From Streptomyces sp. NRRL S-37 (GTDB lineage Bacteria > Actinomycetota > Actinomycetes > Streptomycetales > Streptomycetaceae): 64,000 nucleotides of DNA. Both the position numbers and the translations under genes were made by a program. Position 1 is the stretch's first letter. Each line of letters opens with the position of its first letter. The notes under the pieces are model-generated. The model did not search any database, was not told the origin of the DNA, and saw nothing but the letters and a program-made list of their open reading frames with translations. Location: positions 124,001 to 188,000 of the forward strand of contig NZ_JOIZ01000010.1 of NCBI RefSeq assembly GCF_000721605.1, read 5' to 3'. Below are positions 8,001-17,007 of the stretch, in pieces.

Positions 8001-10832
8001 ATGCAGACCTCGTCGGACCGGCACGAGTATCCCGCTCACTGGGAGGCCGACGTGGTGCTGCGCGACGGCGGCACCGCGCGCGTCCGCCCCATCACCGTCG
8101 ATGACGCCGAGCGCCTGGTCAGCTTCTACGAGCAGGTGTCGGACGAGTCGAAGTACTACCGCTTCTTCGCGCCCTACCCCCGCCTGTCCGCCAAGGACGT
8201 CCACCGCTTCACGCACCACGACTTCGTGGACCGGGTGGGACTCGCGGCCACCATCGGCGGCGAGTTCATCGCCACCGTACGCTACGACCGGATCGGCGCC
8301 GACGGCACGCCCGCCTCGGCTCCGGCCGACGAGGCCGAGGTCGCCTTCCTCGTCCAGGACGCCCACCAGGGCCGGGGCGTCGCCTCCGCCCTCCTCGAAC
8401 ACATCGGCGCCGTCGCGCGGGAGCGCGGCATCCGCCGGTTCGCGGCCGAGGTGCTGCCCGCCAACACCAGAATGATCAAGGTGTTCACCGACGCCGGGTA
8501 CACCCAGAAGCGCAGCTTCGAGGACGGTGTCGTCCGCCTGGAGTTCGGCCTCGAACCCACCGACCGCTCCATGGCCGTGCAGTACGCGCGCGAACAGCGC
8601 GCCGAGGCACGCTCGGTGCAGCGACTGCTCGCCCCCGGCTCGGTGGCCGTCGTCGGCGCCGGCCGCGCCCCCGGCGGCGTGGGCCGCAGCGTCCTCGACC
8701 ACCTGCGGGACACCGGGTTCACCGGCCGGCTGTACGCCGTGAACAAGGCTCTGGGGGAAGGGGAGGAGGAACTCGGCGGGGTGGCCGCGTTCCGCTCGGT
8801 GCGGGACATCGACGGGCCCGTCGACCTCGCGGTCGTCGCGGTGCCCGCCGAGCGGGTCCCCGAGATCGTCACCGAGTGCGGCGAGCACGGCGTGCAAGGG
8901 CTCGTCGTCGTCTCCGCCGGCTACGCCGAGTCCGGCCCCGACGGCCGCGAACGCCAGCGCGCCCTCGTACGGCAGGCGCGCTCGTACGGCATGCGGATCA
9001 TCGGCCCCAACGCCTTCGGCGTCATCAACACCTCGCCCGACGTGCGGCTGAACGCCTCGCTCGCCCCTCAGATGCCCCGCACGGGCCGGATCGGGCTGTT
9101 CGCCCAGTCCGGCGCCATCGGCGTCGCCCTGCTGTCCCGCCTGCACCGGCGCGGCGGCGGCGTCACCGGCGTCACCGGCGTGTCCACCTTCGTCTCGTCC
9201 GGCAACCGGGCCGACGTCTCCGGCAACGACGTCCTGCAGTACTGGTACGAGGACCCCGACACCGACGTCGCCCTGATGTACCTGGAGTCCATCGGCAACC
9301 CCCGCAAGTTCACCCGTCTCGCCCGCCGGACCGCGGCGGCGAAGCCGCTGGTCGTGGTCCAGGGCGCACGCCACGGAGCGGGGCCCCGGGGGCACGCCGT
9401 ACGGGCGACCCGGCTGCCCCACGCGACGGTGTCCGCGCTGCTGCGGCAGGCCGGGGTGATCCGCGTGGACACCATCACCGAACTGGTCGACACGGGCCTG
9501 CTGCTCGCCCGCCAGCCCCTGCCGGCCGGACCCCGGGTGGCGATCCTCGGCAACTCCGAGTCCCTGGGCCTGCTCACCTACGACGCCTGCCTCGCCGAGG
9601 GCCTGCGTCCGCACCGCCCGCTGGACCTCACCACCGCGGCCTCGGCGGCGGACTTCCACGCGGCGCTCTCCCGCGCGCTGGCCGACGACACGAGCGACGC
9701 GGTCGTCGTGACCGCGATCCCGGCGGTGGGGGAGAACCCGGCCGGCGACGCGGCCCTGGCCCAGGCCCTGCGCTCGGCCGCCGCCGCGACCCCCTCCAAG
9801 CCCGTCCTGGTGGTCCACGTGGAACTGGGCGGCCTCGCGGAGGCGTTGTCGGCCGCCACGAGTACGGCCCCGCAGGCCCCGGCACCCCCGACCCCGGCGC
9901 CCCCGACCCTGGCGTCACGGCCCCGGGCGGACACCGCTTCCGCGACCGCCCCGCCGCCCCCCGAGGGCGCCCACCTCATCCCCGCCTACCCCGCCGCCGA
10001 GCGTGCCGTCCGGGCGCTCGGCCAGGCCGTCGCGTACGGCCAGTGGCGGCGGGACGCCGCAGAGCCCGGCAAGGTGCCGGAGTACGACGACATCGACGAG
10101 CGGGGCGCCGCCGCCCTCATCGAAAGGCTCCTCTCGCGCGGCCAGGGCCTCACCCTCGGCGCCGACGCGACCTGCGACCTGCTCGGCACCTACGGCATCC
10201 ACGTCCACCGCGCCCTCCCCGCCCCGGACCCCGGCACCGCCGCCGAGGCCGCGCGCACCCTCGGCCACCCCGTGGCCCTCAAGGCGACCGCCCCCCACCT
10301 GAGGCACCGCGCCGACCTGGGCGGCGTCCGCCTGGACCTGGCCGACGAGGAACAACTGCGCCGGGCGTACAGCGAGTTGACGGAGCTGTTCGGCGCCCCG
10401 GAGGAGCTGCGCCCCGTGGTGCAGCGGATGGCCCCGCGCGGCGTCGACACCGTCGTACGCGCGGTCATCGACCCCGCCGCCGGAGCCGTCCTCTCCTTCG
10501 GGCTGGCCGGACCCCCCTCGCAGCTGCTCGGGGACATGGCGCACCGGCTGATCCCGGTCACCGACCGGGACGCGACCTCACTGGTGCGGTCGATCCGGAC
10601 CGCCCCGCTGCTGTTCGGCTGGCGTGGCTCGGCACCGGTCGACACCCCGGCGCTGGAGGAGCTGATGCTGAGGGTGTCGCGGCTGGTCCACGACCATCCG
10701 GAGGTCGTCGCGGTCACCCTGGAACCGGTGGTCGTCGCCCCGCGCGGCGTGAGCGTCCTCGGCGCCTCCGTACGCCTCGCCCCGCCGCCCGCCCGCGACG
10801 ACCTCGGCCCGCGGACCCTCCCCGCGTACTGA
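8001..10832 (+). CDS. GNAT acetyltransferase fused to ADP-forming acyl-CoA synthetase-like domains (Pat-type)
   Basis: A 943-residue fusion. An N-terminal GNAT domain (about 15-190) contains QGRGVASALLEH, the acetyl-CoA loop. A CoA-binding Rossmann domain (about 205-330, from SVAVVGAGRAPGGVGRSV), succinyl-CoA-ligase-like domains (about 340-600) and a C-terminal ATP-grasp-like domain (about 690-930) follow. Between about 620 and 660 lies an Ala/Pro-rich linker. This is the build of bacterial protein lysine acetyltransferases that tune acetyl-CoA synthetase by acetylation, with the synthetase part usually acting as a sensor; the order GNAT-first is the actinobacterial type. ATG 8001 is used because the GNAT domain starts soon after; its ribosome site is weak (GGGGCCC). 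Confidence 0.88.
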   Translation: MQTSSDRHEYPAHWEADVVLRDGGTARVRPITVDDAERLVSFYEQVSDESKYYRFFAPYPRLSAKDVHRFTHHDFVDRVGLAATIGGEFIATVRYDRIGADGTPASAPADEAEVAFLVQDAHQGRGVASALLEHIGAVARERGIRRFAAEVLPANTRMIKVFTDAGYTQKRSFEDGVVRLEFGLEPTDRSMAVQYAREQRAEARSVQRLLAPGSVAVVGAGRAPGGVGRSVLDHLRDTGFTGRLYAVNKALGEGEEELGGVAAFRSVRDIDGPVDLAVVAVPAERVPEIVTECGEHGVQGLVVVSAGYAESGPDGRERQRALVRQARSYGMRIIGPNAFGVINTSPDVRLNASLAPQMPRTGRIGLFAQSGAIGVALLSRLHRRGGGVTGVTGVSTFVSSGNRADVSGNDVLQYWYEDPDTDVALMYLESIGNPRKFTRLARRTAAAKPLVVVQGARHGAGPRGHAVRATRLPHATVSALLRQAGVIRVDTITELVDTGLLLARQPLPAGPRVAILGNSESLGLLTYDACLAEGLRPHRPLDLTTAASAADFHAALSRALADDTSDAVVVTAIPAVGENPAGDAALAQALRSAAAATPSKPVLVVHVELGGLAEALSAATSTAPQAPAPPTPAPPTLASRPRADTASATAPPPPEGAHLIPAYPAAERAVRALGQAVAYGQWRRDAAEPGKVPEYDDIDERGAAALIERLLSRGQGLTLGADATCDLLGTYGIHVHRALPAPDPGTAAEAARTLGHPVALKATAPHLRHRADLGGVRLDLADEEQLRRAYSELTELFGAPEELRPVVQRMAPRGVDTVVRAVIDPAAGAVLSFGLAGPPSQLLGDMAHRLIPVTDRDATSLVRSIRTAPLLFGWRGSAPVDTPALEELMLRVSRLVHDHPEVVAVTLEPVVVAPRGVSVLGASVRLAPPPARDDLGPRTLPAY

Positions 10833-10886
10833 CCGGCGCCGGTGAGCGGTGCCTCGCAGTCGGTGGTCCCCCGTAGGATGGGGCCC

Positions 10887-11474
10887 ATGGCCAAGACCAG
10901 TACGACGACCCAGGGGCTGCGGGCGGCGATCGAGCGCAGCGGCTACTACCCGGCCCTCGTGGCCGAGGCGGTGGAGGCCGCCGTGGGCGGCGAGCCCGTC
11001 CGGTCGTACCTGGTCCATCAGGAGACGACGTTCGACTCGAACGAGGTGCGGCGGCACGTCACCGTGCTCGTCCTCACCGGCAACCGCTTCATCGTCAGCC
11101 ACACCGACGAGCAGGCCGCGGACAGCACCTCCCCGACGCCGTACGCCACCACGTCCACGGAGTCGGTCAAGCTCGGCCGGATCTCGTCGATCGTGGTCAG
11201 CCGGGTGGTCGCCAACCCGGAGTCGTACAAGCCGGGCACGCTGCCGCGCGAGATCGTGCTCACCATCGGCTGGGGCGCCGTCTCCCGCATCGACCTGGAG
11301 CCGGCCGCCTGCGGCGACCCCAACTGCGAGGCCGACCACGGCTACACGGGCAGCTCCACGGCCGACGACCTGAGCCTGCGCGTCAGCGAGGCCGGCGACG
11401 GCCCGGAGACGGTGCGCCAGGCCCTCACCTTCGCGCAGGCCCTGTCCGAGGCGACCGCGGACCAGACACGCTGA
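10887..11474 (+). CDS. Conserved actinobacterial protein (DUF5998-like)
   Basis: A 195-residue cytosolic protein with no signal or membrane segment. The centre is beta-rich, with VRSYLVHQETTFDSNEVRRHVTVLVLT (quoted in part: VRSYLVHQETTFDSNEV). A Cys pair CGDPNC occurs near residue 150 and could bind metal. I recognise it as the DUF5998 type that precedes the phosphodiesterase gene in Streptomyces; its role is unknown. The stop overlaps the next start by one base, so the two are co-translated. ATG 10887 is chosen over an in-frame ATG nine bases earlier because AGGATGGGG precedes it. Confidence 0.8.
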   Translation: MAKTSTTTQGLRAAIERSGYYPALVAEAVEAAVGGEPVRSYLVHQETTFDSNEVRRHVTVLVLTGNRFIVSHTDEQAADSTSPTPYATTSTESVKLGRISSIVVSRVVANPESYKPGTLPREIVLTIGWGAVSRIDLEPAACGDPNCEADHGYTGSSTADDLSLRVSEAGDGPETVRQALTFAQALSEATADQTR

Positions 11475-12841
11475 TGGCACAGCCCACCCCCGGCGCACGA
11501 CCCTCGCCGGGCGCCCAGCCTGCCCCCGGCGCGCGGCCCGTGCCCCGCCCGCAGGCTCCCCGCCCCGCCCCGCCCGTCCGCCCCGCGCCGTCCACCTCCA
11601 CGGCGCGGCCCGCGCGGCCCGCACCCTCCACCCGGCCCGCGCCACCCCCGACCCCCACCGCCTGGGACGACGCACACCCCCGCCCCCTCGCCCCCGGCTC
11701 CGCGCCCCTGCCCGAATACGGCACCGGCTCGCTCGCCGACCTGCTGCCCACGCTCGCCGCCGGCATGGCCGTCCCCGGTACGACCGCCGCGATCCCCGAG
11801 CTGACCCCCGCCGACCGGAACTGCGTGTTCCTGATCGACGGGCTGGGCTGGGAGCAGCTGAAGGCGCACCCGGACGAGGCCCCCTTCATGACGTCCCTGC
11901 TCGCCGCCTCGCGCGGCGGCACCGGACGCCCGATCACCGCCGGATACCCGGCCACGACCGCCACCTCCCTGGCCTCCGTCGGCACCGGCCTGCCGCCGGG
12001 CGCGCACGGCCTGCCCGGCTACACCGTGCGCAACCCGGACACCGGCGAGCTGATGAACCAGCTGCGCTGGCAGCCCTGGACCCCGCCCGGCCCCTGGCAG
12101 CCCTACCCCACCGTCTTCGAGCTGGCCCACCGCGCGGGCGTGCACGCGGCCCAGGTGTCCTCCCCGGCCTTCGCGAACACCCCGCTGACCAAGGTCGCGC
12201 TCAGCGGCGGCAGCTTCCACGGGCGGCTGTCCGGCGAGGAGCGTATGGACGTCGCGGCCGAGCAGCTGGCCGCCGCAGACCGTTCCCTGGTCTACACGTA
12301 CTACGCGGAGGTCGACGGCGCCGGCCACCGCTTCGGCGTCGACTCCGACACCTGGCGCGGCCAGCTCATGTACGTCGACCGGCTGGTCCAGCGCCTGGCC
12401 GAACAGCTCCCTGCGCGCAGCGCGCTCTACGTCACCGCCGACCACGGCATGCTCGACATCCCCTTCGACGAGGACCACCGCGTCGACTTCGACGAGGACT
12501 GGGAGCTGAAGGCGGGCGTCGCCCTGCTAGGCGGCGAGGGCCGCGCCCGGCACGTGTACGCCGTACCGGGCGCCGCCGACGACGTGCTGACCTGCTGGCG
12601 CGAGGTGCTCGGCGAGCGGTTCTGGGTGGCCTCGCGAGACGAGGCGATCGAGGCGGGCTGGTTCGGTCCGGCGGTCGAGGAGCGCGTGTACCACCGGATC
12701 GGCGACGTGGTCGCCGCCGCACGGGACGACGTCCTGCTGATCGCCTCCGAGCGGGAGCCCAGGGAGTCGGCGATGGTCGGCAACCACGGCTCGATGACCC
12801 CTGCCGAGCAACTGGTCCCCCTGCTCGAAGTACGCTCCTGA
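11474..12841 (+). CDS. Alkaline phosphatase-superfamily phosphodiesterase / nucleotide pyrophosphatase
   Basis: A 455-residue protein. The first about 75 residues are Pro/Ala/Arg-rich and disordered. The catalytic domain follows, with the first metal Asp in CVFLIDGLGWEQL, the Thr nucleophile in YPATTATSLASVG, and further metal ligands in EVDGAGHRFG, TADHGMLD and NHGSMTP. This is the type I phosphodiesterase/nucleotide pyrophosphatase pattern. No signal peptide is visible, so it is probably cytosolic. It follows the DUF5998-like gene by a one-base overlap and precedes thymidine kinase by 49 bases, suggesting a link with nucleotides; the substrate is not determined. Confidence 0.87.
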   Translation: MAQPTPGARPSPGAQPAPGARPVPRPQAPRPAPPVRPAPSTSTARPARPAPSTRPAPPPTPTAWDDAHPRPLAPGSAPLPEYGTGSLADLLPTLAAGMAVPGTTAAIPELTPADRNCVFLIDGLGWEQLKAHPDEAPFMTSLLAASRGGTGRPITAGYPATTATSLASVGTGLPPGAHGLPGYTVRNPDTGELMNQLRWQPWTPPGPWQPYPTVFELAHRAGVHAAQVSSPAFANTPLTKVALSGGSFHGRLSGEERMDVAAEQLAAADRSLVYTYYAEVDGAGHRFGVDSDTWRGQLMYVDRLVQRLAEQLPARSALYVTADHGMLDIPFDEDHRVDFDEDWELKAGVALLGGEGRARHVYAVPGAADDVLTCWREVLGERFWVASRDEAIEAGWFGPAVEERVYHRIGDVVAAARDDVLLIASEREPRESAMVGNHGSMTPAEQLVPLLEVRS

Positions 12842-12890
12842 ACCCCTGCCGACCCGTCCGCGACCTCTGCCGAAAGGTGCCCGACCTCCC

Positions 12891-13541
12891 ATGCCCGAGC
12901 TGGTGTTCTTCTCCGGAACGATGGACTGCGGGAAGTCGACGCTGGCTCTCCAGATAGAGCACAACCGTTCGGCACGCGGCCTGACCGGCATGATCTTCAC
13001 CCGCAACGACCGGGCCGGCGAGGGCAAGCTCTCCTCCCGCCTCGGCCTGGTCACGGACGCGGTCGAGGTCGGCGACGGCGCGGACCTGTACGCGTACCTC
13101 GTCGACCACCTCTCGAAGGGCCGCCGCGCGGACTACGTGATCGCGGACGAGGCGCAGTTCCTGGCCCCGGAACAGATCGACCAGCTCGCGCGGGTCGTGG
13201 ACGACCTGGAACTCGACGTCTACGCCTTCGGCATCACCACCGACTTCCGCTCCAAGCTGTTCCCCGGCTCCCAGCGGCTGGTGGAGCTGGCCGACCGGGT
13301 CGAGGTGCTCCAGGTGGAGGCCCTGTGCTGGTGCGGCGCCCGCGCCACGCACAACGCCCGTACGGTCGGCGGCGTCATGGTCGTCGAGGGCGCCCAGGTG
13401 GTCGTCGGCGACGTCACCGGCTCCGCGGACGAGGTCGGCTACGAGGTCCTGTGCCGCCGCCACCACCGCCGCCGTATGACCGCCGCGACGGCCCACGCGG
13501 CGGCACTGTCCCCCGACGTACTGCCGGTCACGCCGGGCTGA
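12891..13541 (+). CDS. tdk: Thymidine kinase, type II
   Basis: Phosphorylates thymidine to dTMP in the salvage pathway. The 216-residue protein has the P-loop GTMDCGKST (9-17), the DEAQF motif carrying the catalytic Glu, the lasso-like FGITTDFRSKLFPGS, and zinc ligands in CWCG and CRRHH. This is the prokaryotic/human TK1-like type. The length is normal. It is the last gene of the run that starts at 10887. Confidence 0.93.
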   Translation: MPELVFFSGTMDCGKSTLALQIEHNRSARGLTGMIFTRNDRAGEGKLSSRLGLVTDAVEVGDGADLYAYLVDHLSKGRRADYVIADEAQFLAPEQIDQLARVVDDLELDVYAFGITTDFRSKLFPGSQRLVELADRVEVLQVEALCWCGARATHNARTVGGVMVVEGAQVVVGDVTGSADEVGYEVLCRRHHRRRMTAATAHAAALSPDVLPVTPG

Positions 13542-13792
13542 CCGGACGGCCGCGGGACACCGGCGGGCCGGGCGCCTGACGGAGCCGACGGGCTGTGAGA
13601 GTCAGATCCTCGGGGCGGCAGCCCAGGAGCGCGAACCCCACGGGGCCCGGGGAGGCGCGCGTGAACGGCCGACCGCCCCTTGGAGTCGGGCGAGTTGAGG
13701 GGCGTACCCGGCGAAGTCGTCGGTTCGCCGCCTCGGCCCCCACTAGGCTGGGGGCATCGACCGGCACCACCATGGCAGGGTGGAAAAGAACC

Positions 13793-15469
13793 ATGCGAGG
13801 CCTCACCGAGACGGACCTCAGGACGCTGGCCGGTGCCCGTTCCTTCGAACGCGCCCTCGGGTATCTCGACGCGGTGTCCGGGATCGAGGTGGGGGACGGC
13901 TGGATCACCGCGCGGGTCCAAGGGACGGAGCGGTACGAGGTCGAGCTGACCCTGGACGGGCCCCGCGGGCTGTCCGGCGCGTGCGACTGCCCGTACGGTC
14001 TCGAGGGCAACTTCTGCAAGCACCTGGTCGCCCTCGGTCTGACCGTGCTCGCCCGGCCGGGGAGCCTGCCGCGGCAGCGGAAGGCGGCCCGGGAGCGCGC
14101 GCGGGACCTCGACGGGTGGCTGTCCGCCCTGTCCAAGGACGAGTTGCTCGCCCTGTTGCGGGAACAGGTCGACGAGGACCGGCAGGTGCGGCGGCGCCTG
14201 GAACTACGGGCCGCGAGCGCCCGAGGAGACCTCACCGCGGTCCGGTCCCGTATCCGCGACCTGCTCGACATCGGCCCCTTCGCACAGTACGGCTACGTCG
14301 AGTACGCCGATGCCCGCGCCTACGCCGACCAGGCACGGCAGGCGGTGTCCGCGATCGGCGCGCTGACCGGCTCGGGCCGGGCCGCCGACGCGATCACTCT
14401 GGCGCGGGAGGCGATGCGGCTGCTGGCCGAGGCGGTGGAGAGCGTCGACGACTCCGACGGCCGGCTCGGGCAGATCGGCGCGGGCCTCGCCGACGCCCAC
14501 CTCGACGCGTGCCGCGCGGCACACCCCGACCCCGAGGAGCTCGCACACTGGCTGGCCGGCCATGTGCTCGGCGACGCCGACGACGGCCTGACCGACATCG
14601 ATCCGCTCGACTACGACGACGTCCTCGGCGAAGAGGGCATGGCCGTCCTGCGGAAGCTGGCCGTCGAGGCGTGGCGGCGCAACCGCCGCGGCTGGGCGGA
14701 GAAGTACCTGATGGAGCGTCTGGCCAAGGCCGGGGGAAACGTCGACGCGGTGATCGCCGTGCACGCGGCCGATCTCGCGCCGAACGGCCACACCCACCTG
14801 GTCATCGCCCGCGAACTGGAGGCTGCCCGGCGTTTCGACGAGGCCCTGGAGTGGGCGGAACGCGGTATCCGGGACGCCCGGGACCTCTCCGCCGTGGACA
14901 CCGCCCTCGTCGACCACCTCTGCGACCGCTATGCGCGGGCGGGCCGGACCGCCGACGTCGTCGCCGTGCGCCGCGACCACTTCGGCGCCCGCCGTTCACT
15001 GTTCGCGTACCAGCAGCTGCGCGCCGCCGCGCGGGCCGCGGACAGCTGGCCGGCCGAGCGCGAGGGAGCCCTCGCCCTGCTGCGCGCCGACGCGGAGCGG
15101 CCGCGACAGAGCTGGTACGGAGGCCCCGTCCTGGTCGACGCCCTGCTCGACGACAAGGACGTCGACGCCGCCTGGCAGGCCGCCACCGGCACGGGCGCCT
15201 CTGATCAGCAGTGGCTCGCACTCGCCGACCAGGCCCGTGCCGCCCGTCCCGCCGACGCGCTCGGCGTCTACCTGCGCCTGGCCGAGCCGCTGACCGAGGA
15301 GACCGGCAACAAGGTCTACGAGCGGCTCGTCGGCCTGCTGCTGAGCATCCGCGACTGCCACCGCCGCCTGGGCACCGAAGACGAGTTCACCGCTTACCTC
15401 ACCGTTTTGCGCGCCACCCGGAAACGCAAGCGGAACCTGATGCGCCTGATGGACGAACACGGTCTGTGA
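13793..15469 (+). CDS. SWIM zinc-finger protein with long helical C-terminus
   Basis: A 558-residue protein. The SWIM motif CxCx(n)CxH is CDCPYGLEGNFCKH (C64, C66, C75, H77), a zinc module predicted to bind DNA or protein. Residues about 95-555 form an alpha-helical, TPR-like solenoid. SWIM proteins are often encoded beside MoxR ATPases and vWA proteins, and both are found downstream here after a tRNA-like gene. ATG 13793 is preferred because family members start close to the LTETDLR segment. An in-frame ATG at 13772 is the alternative; neither has a strong ribosome site. Confidence 0.82.
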   Translation: MRGLTETDLRTLAGARSFERALGYLDAVSGIEVGDGWITARVQGTERYEVELTLDGPRGLSGACDCPYGLEGNFCKHLVALGLTVLARPGSLPRQRKAARERARDLDGWLSALSKDELLALLREQVDEDRQVRRRLELRAASARGDLTAVRSRIRDLLDIGPFAQYGYVEYADARAYADQARQAVSAIGALTGSGRAADAITLAREAMRLLAEAVESVDDSDGRLGQIGAGLADAHLDACRAAHPDPEELAHWLAGHVLGDADDGLTDIDPLDYDDVLGEEGMAVLRKLAVEAWRRNRRGWAEKYLMERLAKAGGNVDAVIAVHAADLAPNGHTHLVIARELEAARRFDEALEWAERGIRDARDLSAVDTALVDHLCDRYARAGRTADVVAVRRDHFGARRSLFAYQQLRAAARAADSWPAEREGALALLRADAERPRQSWYGGPVLVDALLDDKDVDAAWQAATGTGASDQQWLALADQARAARPADALGVYLRLAEPLTEETGNKVYERLVGLLLSIRDCHRRLGTEDEFTAYLTVLRATRKRKRNLMRLMDEHGL

Positions 15470-15650
15470 GCCGGACGGCTTCTCGGGCCCGCCCACCCGG
15501 CCGGAACCCCGGTCACCGCGCTGAACGGCCAGCGGTGTGAAGGGCCCGCGACACAGGGGCCGAGGCGGAGCGGCATCGGGCTCGTCGCCCTCGTGGGCGG
15601 TCGAGGGGTGGTGGCGTCCCGCACGCAGAGGATCTCGTTCAAACAAGTGA

Positions 15651-15678
15651 TCGACATCGTGTCCGATCCCGCTATGAT
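15651..15678 (+). promoter_or_regulatory. Near-consensus housekeeping promoter of the tRNA-like gene
   Basis: TCGACA (15651-15656) and TATGAT (15673-15678) are separated by 16 bases and each differs from the bacterial consensus by one base. The predicted start is at about 15685, just before the tRNA body. Such a close match is rare in this GC-rich window. Transcription could also run on into the LRR/ankyrin genes, whose first start codon is 107 bases beyond the tRNA end. Confidence 0.8.
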
Positions 15679-15688
15679 CTTCCACGGC

Positions 15689-15764
15689 AAGGCCGTAGCG
15701 CAGAGGTCGTCGCGCCCTCGCATCAAGCCGGAGGACGTCGGTTCGAATCCGACCGGCCTTGCCA
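15689..15764 (+). tRNA. tRNA-like gene with encoded CCA, loop anticodon CAA, imperfect anticodon stem
   Basis: A seven-base acceptor stem AAGGCCG/CGGCCTT (15689-15695 with 15754-15760) is followed by discriminator G and CCA. Positions 8-9 are TA. The D arm is GCGC-AGAGGTCGTC-GCGC (15698-15715). The T arm is GTCGG-TTCGAAT-CCGAC (15737-15753), perfect. The anticodon arm pairs CCTC with GAGG (15716-15719 with 15731-15734), but the two pairs next to the loop are G-G and C-C mismatches. The loop ATCAAGC has U33 and G37 and reads CAA, which would decode UUG. A Leu tRNA should have a long variable arm, and this one has only about three bases there. It is therefore either a decayed tRNA, a tRNA-like RNA, or an unusual tRNA. 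The promoter is strong. Confidence 0.7.
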
Positions 15765-15870
15765 CCCTTGTCGTGGAGGAACGTCGATTGGCGTCGGTCC
15801 GTCCCGGGCGGGCGGAGGGCGGAGCCGCCCTCGGCGAGCCGGACACCGGCGATGGACCGGTGGAGTGGTG

Positions 15871-17007
15871 ATGACGCAGCCGACACCCGTGCGCTGCCCG
15901 GCGATCGAGCACCCGGACATCCCGATCAGTGACCCCGCCGGCCTGGACCCGCTGCTGGCCCGGCTGAGGTCGGCCCGGGCGGTGGACACCGACGAGGCGT
16001 TCCCGCTCGGCACCCTCCGCGCGGACGGCCGCGTCGACCTGTGCAAGCAGGGCCTCGGAGCAGCCGGTGCCGCCCGGCTGATGCCCGTCGCCGCCGCCTC
16101 GCCGCACGCCCGGCACGTGCTCCTCGGCACCAACGCCATCGGCGACGAAGGGGCGTCGACGGTCGCCCGCGCGCTCACCGACGGCCACGGCCTGCACACG
16201 CTCTACCTCGGCTGCAACCGCATCGGCCCGGAAGGCACCGCCGCCCTCGCCGACGCGCTTGCCGCGGACGACACCGTCCGCGCCCTGTGGCTCAAGCGCA
16301 ACCCGGTGGGCGACGAAGGAGCCGTGGCGCTCGCCGCGATGCTCCGCCGCAACACCACGCTGCGCACCCTCGACCTGGTCAACACCGGTGTCACCACCGG
16401 CGGTCTGCGCGCCCTGCTCGACGCCCTCACCGGCCGCCCGCGCCCGGTGGAACGCCTCTTCCTCGGCGGGAACGGCCTGACCGCCGACGCCGCCGGCCTG
16501 CTGGCGGCGCTGATCCGGGAGGCGGGCGTACGTGAGCTGTACCTGCCCGCCAACCACCTCGGCGACGAAGGCGCCGCCGTCCTCGCGGCAGCCGCCGCCG
16601 ACGCCGGACGGCCGGTACGCCTCGGCCTGGGCGGCAACGGCATCGGCCCCGCCGGCGCACGCGCCCTCGCCGACGCCCTGGGCGCCATCGAGACGCTCGA
16701 CCTCGGACGGCCGATGTCCGAGCGGAGCCTCGGCGCCCCCGCCAACGCCACCGGCGACGAAGGCGCCCGCGCCCTGGCCGCCGCCCTCCCCGGCAGCCCG
16801 CTGCGCCGGCTGGAGCTGTGCCACACCGGACTCACCGGCCGAGGCGCGAAGTCCCTGCTGGCGGCGGTGCCGGACGGCTCACCGCTGGAGTACGTCGGTC
16901 TGGGTCCGGGACTGCCCCGGAAGGTGAAGCGGTCCTTCACCCAGCGCCTGCGGCCCCTGGCCGGGGCCCACCCCGACCTGCGCGCGATAGGAAGTGTCTA
17001 CCGGTGA
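15871..17007 (+). CDS. Leucine-rich-repeat protein, ribonuclease-inhibitor type
   Basis: A 378-residue protein built of about ten LRRs of 28-30 residues with the GDEGAxxLAxAL pattern (for example AIGDEGASTVARAL, PVGDEGAVALAAML, HLGDEGAAVLAAAA), giving a horseshoe protein-binding scaffold. No signal peptide or membrane segment is seen, so it should be cytosolic. ATG 15871 follows TGGAG by five bases; GTG 15865 is possible. It overlaps the ankyrin gene by four bases, so the two are co-translated. In animals and some bacterial conflict systems such LRRs act as sensors; here the function is inferred only from the neighbours. Confidence 0.85.
   Translation: MTQPTPVRCPAIEHPDIPISDPAGLDPLLARLRSARAVDTDEAFPLGTLRADGRVDLCKQGLGAAGAARLMPVAAASPHARHVLLGTNAIGDEGASTVARALTDGHGLHTLYLGCNRIGPEGTAALADALAADDTVRALWLKRNPVGDEGAVALAAMLRRNTTLRTLDLVNTGVTTGGLRALLDALTGRPRPVERLFLGGNGLTADAAGLLAALIREAGVRELYLPANHLGDEGAAVLAAAAADAGRPVRLGLGGNGIGPAGARALADALGAIETLDLGRPMSERSLGAPANATGDEGARALAAALPGSPLRRLELCHTGLTGRGAKSLLAAVPDGSPLEYVGLGPGLPRKVKRSFTQRLRPLAGAHPDLRAIGSVYR

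Noticed and set aside
12432..13496. A long minus-strand frame over tdk
   Set aside because: It is antisense to thymidine kinase, which has all its motifs, and its product is Arg/Pro-rich without domain features.
15686..15763. A selC-like or extended 10-bp acceptor stem
   Set aside because: Reading the acceptor as seven pairs (15689-15695 with 15754-15760) gives a normal tRNA body with discriminator G and CCA. The three extra pairs come from the 5' flank and the 3' GCC.
15593..15871. A 92-codon frame across the tRNA-like gene
   Set aside because: It is an artefact of an open frame through the tRNA; the product has no features and the ribosome site is absent.
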